Below the pieces are notes generated by a model that was not told the origin of the DNA, did not search any database, and worked only from the letters and a program-made list of their open reading frames with translations. From positions 1 to 15,319 of the forward strand of contig JAEYNQ010000250.1 of the NCBI GenBank assembly GCA_023412455.1: a stretch of 15,319 bases of DNA, given 5' to 3'. Each line of letters starts with the position of its first letter. Position 1 is the stretch's first letter. This DNA is from Bacillota bacterium (GTDB lineage Bacteria > Bacillota > Clostridia > Lachnospirales > Cellulosilyticaceae). The position numbers and the translations under genes are program-made. Positions 6,212-13,007 of this stretch are shown here, one piece after another.

Positions 6212-7702
6212 TTAGCCCAGTAACATCTTCTGGTTATAATCTTTTTGAAGACCATAACGGAGGTAATTGATGAACTCATTTAAGAAGGTGGCACATTCTG
6301 CTTTTGTTACTTTTTTGGTTGGGAAGATATACCCATTGCTTACTGTAATAAGGCCTATCTTGCTGGCCGCATAAATAGAATTTTTTGCCCAAGAAGAAAT
6401 CATATTATCATCTACAAAAGGTGTGTAACTACCTGCTGTACCTATTCCTAACCGCTCTAATCCAATGGCCCTTATATTGAGCAGGTACATAGCTTCACGG
6501 GTGAGATAACTATTCCTATCCACCTTTCCTCCCCCTATGAGTCCCGCATCATAAGCAGCCTTTGCATAGGGATAAAAGCTATCTTCTAAGGCTACATCTG
6601 TAAAAGGTGACTCTTCTACTACTTTAGTATTACTCCTTCTGCTTACTTCTGGAAGAGGCATTTGGAGGGCTTTTACAAGCATGGTAATATACTCTCCTCT
6701 TGTAACTACCTGATTGGGTGAGAACATCCTAGGATCTTCTTCAAATATTTTCATACTATAAGCCTTCTTCACATCTGTAAGGGCAGGATGTCCTACCATT
6801 GAAGGAATCTCCCTTATAGAAAGTTGGTCAATAGTGGGGGAATTTTGTACATTAATGGTCCCTATTCTCTCATCCTCGTAGAGGTAGAAATTATCAATCT
6901 CATAATTTAAGACACCTTCATTACGGATAATCTCTTTATAGTTTCCTGCAAAACTAATGGCATCTGGTTCATTGGCACCATAGGTAATATCTTTATAAGC
7001 CGTAACCGTTGGGGTTTCATATACCGTATACCCCTCTCCGTTATCCCCTTTTTGGATGGTGACTGTTCTTCTTTGTGTCTCTGTTTTTGCAAAGGCCTGT
7101 TCATAACCATAAATAGGTCCTTCAACGGTTACCGTTGCCCTACTTTCTCCTACAGTGTATACGGCTGTATAGTCTATATCACCACGGTAATAAGTTACTC
7201 CTGGTGCATAATGCTCTAATATACTCTTGCTAAAGGTAGAATCAGCTGATCGGAGTTGATAAAGTACGCCGCCTGCTAATACATTTTCTGTCCATCTGGT
7301 AATATTAGAGGTCTTAATGGTCTGTTTTCTTTCTGCATCATAAACATACTGGGTTTTAAAGGTCACATTCCTTGTAACAGAAGCTGTTTTTTCTTTATTT
7401 TGAGCAGTTACTACATAGCTTTCTGTATAGTCTCCTGTCCCTTTATCCTTATCTACCCCTTTTCCTGGGTTAATCGTAATGGTTCCCTCCACTACTTCTG
7501 GTGTCCCGGATAAATAAACCACTTCTTTATAAGGAAGAGTATATCTAGATACTGTGCTCCTCTTACTTTGGGCTAAGGCGGTGAGGGTATCCATCTTTTT
7601 ACCTGAACTTACTCCTCCAAAATAGCCTATTTCTCCCTCTGCTGCACTGACGGGAGTAAAACTTAATATGAATGTTAATCCTATTGCTAATGCCTTCTTC
7701 AT
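6212..7702 (-). CDS. SLH-domain exported surface protein
   Basis: The protein has 496 residues. Residues 1-21 are a signal peptide (FILSFTPVSA|A). Residues about 25-300 are beta-rich and Thr/Tyr-rich with repeated strands (VEGTITINPGKG, RATVTVEGPIYG, RRTVTIQKGD) and match no domain I know. The C-terminal part carries three S-layer homology motifs: about 326-346 (FSPNQVVTRGEY), 366-410 (PFTDV ... YLTREAMYLL) and 428-476 (PFVDD ... VTKAECATFL). SLH triplets bind pyruvylated secondary cell-wall polymers, so this protein is probably held non-covalently on the wall by its C-terminus. It follows the 580-residue exported gene by 9 nt and its Shine-Dalgarno overlaps that gene's stop codon, so the two are co-transcribed and probably translationally coupled. 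Their products may form one surface assembly (inference). Confidence 0.85.
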   Translation of the reverse strand: MKKALAIGLTFILSFTPVSAAEGEIGYFGGVSSGKKMDTLTALAQSKRSTVSRYTLPYKEVVYLSGTPEVVEGTITINPGKGVDKDKGTGDYTESYVVTAQNKEKTASVTRNVTFKTQYVYDAERKQTIKTSNITRWTENVLAGGVLYQLRSADSTFSKSILEHYAPGVTYYRGDIDYTAVYTVGESRATVTVEGPIYGYEQAFAKTETQRRTVTIQKGDNGEGYTVYETPTVTAYKDITYGANEPDAISFAGNYKEIIRNEGVLNYEIDNFYLYEDERIGTINVQNSPTIDQLSIREIPSMVGHPALTDVKKAYSMKIFEEDPRMFSPNQVVTRGEYITMLVKALQMPLPEVSRRSNTKVVEESPFTDVALEDSFYPYAKAAYDAGLIGGGKVDRNSYLTREAMYLLNIRAIGLERLGIGTAGSYTPFVDDNMISSWAKNSIYAASKIGLITVSNGYIFPTKKVTKAECATFLNEFINYLRYGLQKDYNQKMLLG

Positions 7703-7707
7703 GCTGT

Positions 7708-7714
7708 CCTCCTA
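7708..7714 (-). promoter_or_regulatory. ribosome site overlapping the upstream stop codon
   Basis: On the minus strand TAGGAGG merges the TAG stop of the 580-residue gene (7714-7712) with the Shine-Dalgarno for the SLH gene, five nt before its ATG. This arrangement favours coupled translation of the two exported proteins. Confidence 0.75.
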
Positions 7715-9454
7715 TTCTTCTACTATTAGAATATAACTTGCCTTGTCACCCGTTGTTTCTTTAATGCTTACATCTAACATGGCTTTAATCTTATCACCCT
7801 TCTCCAACTTACTAACAGGTACAACTCTGCCATCTTTTATGATTGCACTATTGGTTGGAATGGTAAGGGTTACTCCTACATTTTTACTACTATACTGCAT
7901 CCATCTTTTTTGAGTCAGATGATAGTAATAGACATCTTTTACCTTAACGCTTCCTTCCCCTACCTCATAGATTTCACCCTTAACAGATTCTTTTGCATAA
8001 GGCATATCAACGATACGATAAGCCTTATCTCCTATAGCAATAACGGTAAATACATCATTCTTAAAGGTGTTTTCGCCATAATCTAAGAAGCCTTCGATTC
8101 CACCTACTAAAGCGCCTTCTTCTGTGTAGAACTGGGTATCATAATCAATAGTAAAGGTACGAGGTGAAGGATAGAAGTACCATCTGTTATCTTCTAACAT
8201 AGAGAAGGTCTCCACTTCAAATTCCTCTCGTTCATCAATGCGTTTAATGCGCCCTCTATAGACTTGTAGAGAACCTGTATCTACATCGCTTGTAATATTC
8301 CCAACAATCAACCTGTTTTCTCCTGATACAACTGCCTGAAGCATATCTCCTACCATAATGCTATGAGGTTCTATTAAACGTTTATCTCTCACAATCATGG
8401 CGTCCTTAGCTAATATAAGATTTTCTCCCGATAGTAGTCTAACGGAGTTGGCATCTGCATAAGTTACCATGGCTTTAGGTAAAACAGTTTGTAGCTTACT
8501 TTGGAAGTTTAACTTAACAGCATTTTCTTTGCCCATGTATTGTTCAGCTGCTACATAGACATAACCTGGTGCACTCCTAAGATTTCTTGTCATGTAGTCT
8601 ACAGAAACAGGAGAGCCCAAATAGTAGACCTCTACTTGTTTAGGATTCAAGGCTAGGGAAAAGATATTGCTATAGGGCCCCCAACCTATCTTTTGCAAAG
8701 ACTGCATATTACGTATATTGAGGAGTTGTCTTGTGGCATTCATAGAGGCCACCTGTCCCCTATAAATATTGGATATGTATCTGGTATTATTATCTACCAC
8801 TAACTCTTGGAGACTTTCGTTAATGATCCCTTCTCCCATAATGCGTTGGGCAATCAGGGCTTTTACCCAATCCCCTTCCTTTATTTCATTTAAGGTAATG
8901 GCCCTACCTCCTTTTGTAATAGGTGTATAGAGTTGTACCCGGTAATCATAGGTGCGACCCCTCTCATCTTGAATGAAGAGGGTTGCCGCCTCTCCTGAAT
9001 TAAAAGTGAAGCTGGTTACCTTTCCATAACGCATGACATAATCATTAAAGGCACTGATGTAGGTGACATTATTATCGTTATTTACCCGTACATAGATGTA
9101 ATCCCCCATCTGAATATGCTCAATAGTAGTATCTCTCGGATCATACTCAAAATGAGGAAAGAGCTCATCTATATAGCCTATTCTATCTTCTCCTTCATAA
9201 TAAGGCTGCTTTTCTACAGTGATCTCTTCTTTGTAATAATTCCTAGTTATCGTGTAACCTTCAGTGGTTCGGTAGGTTATATAGCCTAAATCAGGATTAT
9301 TTTCTACTACTAATCCGGACTCTTCACGAAATCTATCATTTAATGCCTCTCTATACTCCTCTTCGTCTAAATAAGGAGCTGTATTGGCTACAGTAGCTAT
9401 TCCCATACACAATGTAAGGCATATTATACCTACTACCTTATACCATCTTTTCAC
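7712..9454 (-). CDS. exported beta-repeat protein of unknown function
   Basis: This 580-residue protein begins with GTG (9454-9452), eight nt after AAAGGAGG (9463-9470). Residues 1-26 form a signal peptide. LTLC at 13-16 lies within the hydrophobic core and lacks a small residue before Cys, so it is not a convincing lipobox. After an acidic region (about 29-115), roughly five beta modules follow: about 143-203, 231-303, 325-385, 399-482 and 491-577. Several share the plan G-x-[IV] strand, strand, threonine-led strand (LYTPITKGGRAITL, IPTNSAIIKDGRVVPV), then a [GN]D-[WMVK] turn (GDW 194, GDM 369, NDV 466, GDK 553). This resembles small OB-like or DUF5666-like beta barrels, but I cannot name the family. 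It has no anchor of its own; the adjacent coupled SLH protein may hold it on the wall (inference). Confidence 0.75.
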   Translation of the reverse strand: MKRWYKVVGIICLTLCMGIATVANTAPYLDEEEYREALNDRFREESGLVVENNPDLGYITYRTTEGYTITRNYYKEEITVEKQPYYEGEDRIGYIDELFPHFEYDPRDTTIEHIQMGDYIYVRVNNDNNVTYISAFNDYVMRYGKVTSFTFNSGEAATLFIQDERGRTYDYRVQLYTPITKGGRAITLNEIKEGDWVKALIAQRIMGEGIINESLQELVVDNNTRYISNIYRGQVASMNATRQLLNIRNMQSLQKIGWGPYSNIFSLALNPKQVEVYYLGSPVSVDYMTRNLRSAPGYVYVAAEQYMGKENAVKLNFQSKLQTVLPKAMVTYADANSVRLLSGENLILAKDAMIVRDKRLIEPHSIMVGDMLQAVVSGENRLIVGNITSDVDTGSLQVYRGRIKRIDEREEFEVETFSMLEDNRWYFYPSPRTFTIDYDTQFYTEEGALVGGIEGFLDYGENTFKNDVFTVIAIGDKAYRIVDMPYAKESVKGEIYEVGEGSVKVKDVYYYHLTQKRWMQYSSKNVGVTLTIPTNSAIIKDGRVVPVSKLEKGDKIKAMLDVSIKETTGDKASYILIVEE

Positions 9455-9538
9455 TTTTGTATCCTCCTTTATATTTTATGCCTTATTAAACATATCGGTC
9501 ATCCTCCCCCAGGTATTTAGAGAATTTACCAGTGGATT

Positions 9539-9569
9539 AAAAAAAAGAGAGATGGCATTGCCATCTCTC
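9539..9569 (-). terminator. intrinsic terminator after galU
   Basis: A perfect 10-bp stem (9547-9556 with 9560-9569) with a 3-nt loop is followed, in minus-strand reading, by eight T residues (9546-9539). It lies 14 bp past the galU stop and separates the DUF1934-galU unit from the exported pair. Confidence 0.93.
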
Positions 9570-9583
9570 TCTGAAGGTTACCT

Positions 9584-10456
9584 CTAGAAGGTTGCCGTAA
9601 TCTTTTTAAGATATTCTTTAAATTCAGCGTGTAGCTCTTCTCTTTTAAGAGCAAATTCCACTGTTGCTTGAAGGAAACCCATTTTGTTTCCTACATCATA
9701 ACGATTCCCAATAAAGTCATAGGCATACATGGGTTGTACCTTGGCTAGCTTGTTAAGGGCATCTGTTAATTGGATCTCTCCACCTGCTCCTACCTCTTGC
9801 TTCTCTAAGAAATCAAAAATCTCTGGTGTAATAATATAGCGTCCTAAAACAGCTACTGTAGAAGGTGCTACTTCTACAGCTGGCTTCTCTACCATATCAT
9901 TGACACGATAAACACGCTCTTCTAATTGTACCCCATCTACAATGCCATATTTATTCACGTCTTTTCTCTCTACTGTTTGAACCCCCAAAACAGAAGCATT
10001 ATACTTGTTGTATACTTCAATCATTTGTTTAAGGGCAGGCTTTTCAGAGTCAATGACATCATCGCCTAAAAGAACGGCAAATGGTTCATTGCCTATAAAG
10101 GTTTTTGCTGTGAGGACTGCATGTCCCAACCCTTTGGGTTCCTTTTGTCTAATATAATAGATATTGGCTATTTGTGAGACATTGCGAGCAATCTCTAAAA
10201 GCTCCTTACTTTGTTTCTTTTCTAATTCCATTTCTAATTCTACAGACTTGTCAAAATGGTCTTCTATGGCTTTTTTTGTTCTGCCTGTTACAATGATAAT
10301 GTCTTGGATACCAGAGGCTACAGCCTCCTCCACGATATATTGAATCGTTGGTTTATCTACAATGGGTAACATCTCTTTAGGCTGAGCTTTTGTTGCAGGT
10401 AAAAAGCGAGTTCCCAATCCTGCTGCTGGAATAATGGCTTTCTTTATACTGGTCAT
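9584..10456 (-). CDS. galU: UTP-glucose-1-phosphate uridylyltransferase
   Basis: GalU makes UDP-glucose and pyrophosphate from UTP and glucose 1-phosphate, supplying glucosyl units for wall polymers, glycolipids and exopolysaccharide in the cytoplasm. The 290-residue length is standard. Visible motifs are the nucleotide-binding loop AAGLGTRFLPATKAQPKEML (11-30), PKGLGHAVL (108-115), the metal-binding GDD (131-133), VEKP (189-192), GRYIITPEIFDFL (205-217), GGEIQLTDAL (225-234) and NRYDVGNKMGF (251-261). It starts 17 nt after the DUF1934 stop with a GGGGG-type ribosome site, so the two form an operon, closed by a perfect terminator. Nearby surface genes fit a supply role for glycan decoration of the wall (inference). 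Confidence 0.96.
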   Translation of the reverse strand: MTSIKKAIIPAAGLGTRFLPATKAQPKEMLPIVDKPTIQYIVEEAVASGIQDIIIVTGRTKKAIEDHFDKSVELEMELEKKQSKELLEIARNVSQIANIYYIRQKEPKGLGHAVLTAKTFIGNEPFAVLLGDDVIDSEKPALKQMIEVYNKYNASVLGVQTVERKDVNKYGIVDGVQLEERVYRVNDMVEKPAVEVAPSTVAVLGRYIITPEIFDFLEKQEVGAGGEIQLTDALNKLAKVQPMYAYDFIGNRYDVGNKMGFLQATVEFALKREELHAEFKEYLKKITATF

Positions 10457-10473
10457 AACATTTCCCCCTTTTT

Positions 10474-10872
10474 CTAATTTGCCTCAATTATATATATATT
10501 ATCACTTATTTTTTTGCCTTGCATCATTATTTCATAGGCGATGCTGATCTTGATGCCCTTAGGGTATGTCTCAATGTCACAAGACTTGGTTGTAATCTGA
10601 ATTTCCATTTCACCATAAGGTGTAAAATAAATGGTCCGGTGAGGTTTATCCTGATTAAACTCCAAATTGCCTTGAAAAGGCCCCATCCTTTTAACTGAAA
10701 CAACCCCTTCATGGACCTTTATAAAAGTTGCAATGCCTGTCTTGGGGTCTTTGTAGCTAACATAGGTACTCTTCCCCTTAAAGGTGATTTGTCCATCAAA
10801 TGGGGTCTCATTGGCATCATGGTGGGTTTCATAAATTTGCTTATCATAAACTTTTATCTTAACGTCCTGCAT
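10474..10872 (-). CDS. DUF1934 (YwiB-like) beta-barrel protein
   Basis: The protein has 132 residues and no signal peptide. It shows the DUF1934 pattern: a GKSTYVSYKD strand pair (33-42), a middle segment KVHEGVVSVKRMGP (52-65), and the family's most conserved stretch FTPYGEMEIQITTKS (83-97), followed by an alternating YPKGIKISIAYEI strand. Family members such as Bacillus YwiB are predicted small lipocalin-like barrels with no established reaction. AAGGAG (10884-10879) lies 6 nt before ATG, fixing the start. A TATAAT (10919-10914, minus reading) lies upstream but without a good -35. From memory the family often neighbours argS; here it heads an operon with galU. Confidence 0.85.
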   Translation of the reverse strand: MQDVKIKVYDKQIYETHHDANETPFDGQITFKGKSTYVSYKDPKTGIATFIKVHEGVVSVKRMGPFQGNLEFNQDKPHRTIYFTPYGEMEIQITTKSCDIETYPKGIKISIAYEIMMQGKKISDNIYIIEAN

Positions 10873-10913
10873 TCTTCTCTCCTTCTATCTCTTGGACTTG
10901 CTACTTGTACTTA

Positions 10914-10919
10914 ATTATA
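10914..10919 (-). promoter_or_regulatory. possible -10 element for DUF1934-galU
   Basis: Minus-strand TATAAT lies about 40 nt before the DUF1934 start codon and after the ddl terminator, which is the right place for the operon promoter. The sequence 16-18 nt further upstream (around GAATGA) is a poor -35, so only the -10 supports the call. Confidence 0.4.
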
Positions 10920-10952
10920 TCCCTCCTTCAAGTATCTCATTCCGTAAAATAA

Positions 10953-10988
10953 CAAGGCTATTTACGCTATTTGACGTAAATAACCTTG
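10953..10988 (-). terminator. intrinsic terminator after ddl
   Basis: Two 14-nt arms (10953-10966 and 10975-10988) pair with one mismatch around an 8-nt loop. In minus reading the stem is followed by a moderate T-rich tract (TTATTTTA). It lies 14 bp after the ddl stop codon. Confidence 0.75.
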
Positions 10989-11002
10989 CTAAAGCCTTTA
11001 TT

Positions 11003-12055
11003 TTATAAAGAAGCTAATTCAATAAGCTGTGTGACTAATTCTTCTACTCTCATACCTGCTTCTTCAAAAAGCATGGGGTACATACTAATAGAAGTAAAAC
11101 CTGGAAGGGTATTTAATTCATTAAAGATAATACTACCATCTTCTTTCACAAAGAAGTCTATACGAGAGAGGCCCTTACCTTCTACTGCATCAAAAACATC
11201 TCTTGCATAAGCCCTTATCTTTTCTTTTATCTCTATTGGCAAATCCGCATTCACCACTGTTTTAGATTCTGCGTTATTGTATTTGGCATCAAAATCATAA
11301 AACTCTGCTGCGGCTAAAATTTCTCCCACACCGGATACCTGTATTTCTTCATTGCCAAGTACAGCTGTTTCTACTTCTCTACCGATAATGGTCTCTTCTA
11401 CTAGCACCTTCTTGTCATGCTTCATGGCTTCATAGAGGCCTGCAATAAGCTCTTCCTTATTTTTTGCCTTTGAAATACCCACAGAGGAGCCTGCATTAGC
11501 AGGTTTAATGAAATAAGGATAAGGGAAGGCTGCCTCAATCTTAGCAACTACCTGATCAATGCCCTTCATTTCTTTTTCTTTAACAATAACAAAGCCTGCT
11601 TGTGGCACACCCTTTGTAGCTACTACGATCTTAGTAAAAGCTTTATCCATAGAAACTGCTGAAGCTAATAAGCCACAACCAACAAAAGGAATTTGCGCTA
11701 ACTCACATAACCCTTGAATTGTTCCATCTTCCCCGTTTTTACCATGTAACACTGGAAAAACAAGATCGACAGGGATACGCACAGGTGTCCCACCACTTTC
11801 CTTCATCACCCAAAGACATTTCTGGGTTGCATCTGGACTTAAAATGGCCGGAATACCATTTGTCTGCCAACCATTGGTAGTTAGATCATAATCTGTGCCC
11901 GTATATAAAAGCCATTTCCCTTCTTTGGTAATGCCTACAGGATGTACCGTATACTTTGTCCCATCCACATTATTAAGAATGGTTGTGGCTGATTTTAGTG
12001 AAACATCATGCTCTGATGAACATCCCCCAAAGAGCAATAATACATTTTTTTTCAT
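11003..12055 (-). CDS. ddl: D-alanine--D-alanine ligase
   Basis: Ddl joins two D-alanines with ATP in the cytoplasm to make the dipeptide that ends the peptidoglycan stem peptide. The 350-residue length is normal. It is an ATP-grasp enzyme: GGCSSEHDVSLKSA (10-23, catalytic E15), PVLHGKNGEDGTIQG (101-115), IKPANAGSSVGISKA (183-197, K184 for ATP), VEETIIGREVETAVLG (219-234), omega loop FYDFDAKY (252-259), and the metal-binding end RID (298-300) with FNELNTLPGFTS (311-322; E313, N315). The FYD-F-xAKY loop fits a D-Ala-D-Ala enzyme rather than a VanA-type D-lactate ligase. AGGAGG (12067-12062) lies 6 nt before ATG. It sits 115 bp after spoIIR with no clear terminator between, so partial read-through is possible; it ends in its own terminator. 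Confidence 0.95.
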   Translation of the reverse strand: MKKNVLLLFGGCSSEHDVSLKSATTILNNVDGTKYTVHPVGITKEGKWLLYTGTDYDLTTNGWQTNGIPAILSPDATQKCLWVMKESGGTPVRIPVDLVFPVLHGKNGEDGTIQGLCELAQIPFVGCGLLASAVSMDKAFTKIVVATKGVPQAGFVIVKEKEMKGIDQVVAKIEAAFPYPYFIKPANAGSSVGISKAKNKEELIAGLYEAMKHDKKVLVEETIIGREVETAVLGNEEIQVSGVGEILAAAEFYDFDAKYNNAESKTVVNADLPIEIKEKIRAYARDVFDAVEGKGLSRIDFFVKEDGSIIFNELNTLPGFTSISMYPMLFEEAGMRVEELVTQLIELASL

Positions 12056-12134
12056 TATGTTCCTCCTATTTATAGGTGTTATCCCTATATAGTATGACTA
12101 AGACTTATGACACTGACTCTATTTTATTACTTTA

Positions 12135-12180
12135 TGGGGTAATATTCAACTCCCCAAAATGGAAGACGCCTTACTTGGGG
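12135..12180 (-). other. overlapping inverted repeats between spoIIR and ddl
   Basis: CCCCAA at 12152-12157 can pair with TTGGGG at 12175-12180 (the latter inside the last spoIIR codons) or, through CCCCA (12152-12156), with TGGGG at 12135-12139. The two pairings exclude each other. Neither is followed by a proper U-tract in the minus direction, so this is not a standard terminator. It could be a weak attenuator or chance. Confidence 0.25.
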
Positions 12181-12875
12181 GCTTCTTTATAGTTCGCCTT
12201 ATGCAAGCGAGCATTAACTAAATCCACTATCTTAAAACGTATCTGATAGCCCTTCCCTTCATTTTGGGCAACCAGCTTGTATTGTTCTTTATTGAGAGTG
12301 GCTTTAAGCTCTTCTTTTCCCTCCATAGGTACAACGCCACTGGCTGCATCCACATAGCACAAGGGTGGAAACATGACGCACCACCAGTTTTCTCCTTTTC
12401 CTTCTCCAATAATGATGCGACAAGCTTCATAGCGTCCTGCTGGAAAAACAATATCGCCATAAGCCTTGGTGGGAAAATTGGCATAATCTAAGGCCACATA
12501 GACAGGATAATCCTTGGCATTCTCCCGAACAACTTCCTCAGAAAGCTTTTTAATGCTATCTTTATTCTTATTAATCAGGTTACGAGTCTCTTCAAGGCTG
12601 GTAGCATGCTGCAACATAGGCTCCATATAGGCAATAACTTCATCCTTTACCTGCTGTTTAAGGAGCTGATCGGCTACGCTATCACTATTAGCTACCACAT
12701 GAAACCTTATGACCTTGGAAGAAAGGTCATCATTTACCCCCTTGGCATAGGTACCAATTGCTACTTTACAAATACTAAATAAAGAGACTACAATAAGGAC
12801 AATAGAGAGTGGAAGGTGATATTTTATAAATAGGCGTTTATAGATGTTTAATTTGGACTTCTCTAGGTTTTTCAT
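12171..12875 (-). CDS. spoIIR: stage II sporulation protein R
   Basis: In known spore formers SpoIIR is made in the forespore, crosses the forespore membrane and triggers SpoIIGA to process pro-sigma-E in the mother cell. This 234-residue protein has a short basic N-terminus, one membrane or uncleaved signal segment (about 20-41), then the family's conserved parts: IRFHVVANSDS (56-66), LLKQQVKDEVIAYM (71-84) and FPAGRYEACRIIIGEG plus NWWCVMFPPLCYVD (144-176). The AGGGGGA ribosome site is followed directly by ATG at suitable spacing. A sigma-F-type promoter is expected from knowledge of the family but I could not find one in the 132-bp upstream gap. ddl follows downstream. Its presence supports an endospore-forming lineage. 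Confidence 0.93.
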   Translation of the reverse strand: MKNLEKSKLNIYKRLFIKYHLPLSIVLIVVSLFSICKVAIGTYAKGVNDDLSSKVIRFHVVANSDSVADQLLKQQVKDEVIAYMEPMLQHATSLEETRNLINKNKDSIKKLSEEVVRENAKDYPVYVALDYANFPTKAYGDIVFPAGRYEACRIIIGEGKGENWWCVMFPPLCYVDAASGVVPMEGKEELKATLNKEQYKLVAQNEGKGYQIRFKIVDLVNARLHKANYKEAPK

Positions 12876-13007
12876 TTTTCATCCCCCTTAATTTTAATCT
12901 GTAGTCTAATTATTGACATATCTTATTTTTATATTCACTTTCTCTCAATTTTTACAAGAAATTTTTATGAAATCCTTCTCAAATACTTTAGATAAACGGT
13001 GAACCCT

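Noticed and set aside
7712..9454. Lipoprotein reading of the 580-residue protein (LTLC at residues 13-16)
   Set aside because: The residue before Cys is Leu, not Gly/Ala/Ser, and the hydrophobic core continues past the Cys, so ordinary signal peptide cleavage is more likely.
11003..12055. Possible vancomycin-resistance type D-Ala-D-Lac ligase
   Set aside because: The FYDFDAKY omega loop is of the D-Ala-D-Ala type and no vanH or vanX neighbours are present.
12913..12941. TTGACA at 12913-12918 as the -35 of a promoter for the helicase gene
   Set aside because: No acceptable -10 lies 16-18 nt downstream (best candidates CACTTT or TCACTT). The helicase promoter remains unidentified.
12876..12960. 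Sigma-F promoter for spoIIR
   Set aside because: Expected from the family, but I found no convincing GYATA with a GG-containing -10 at proper spacing.
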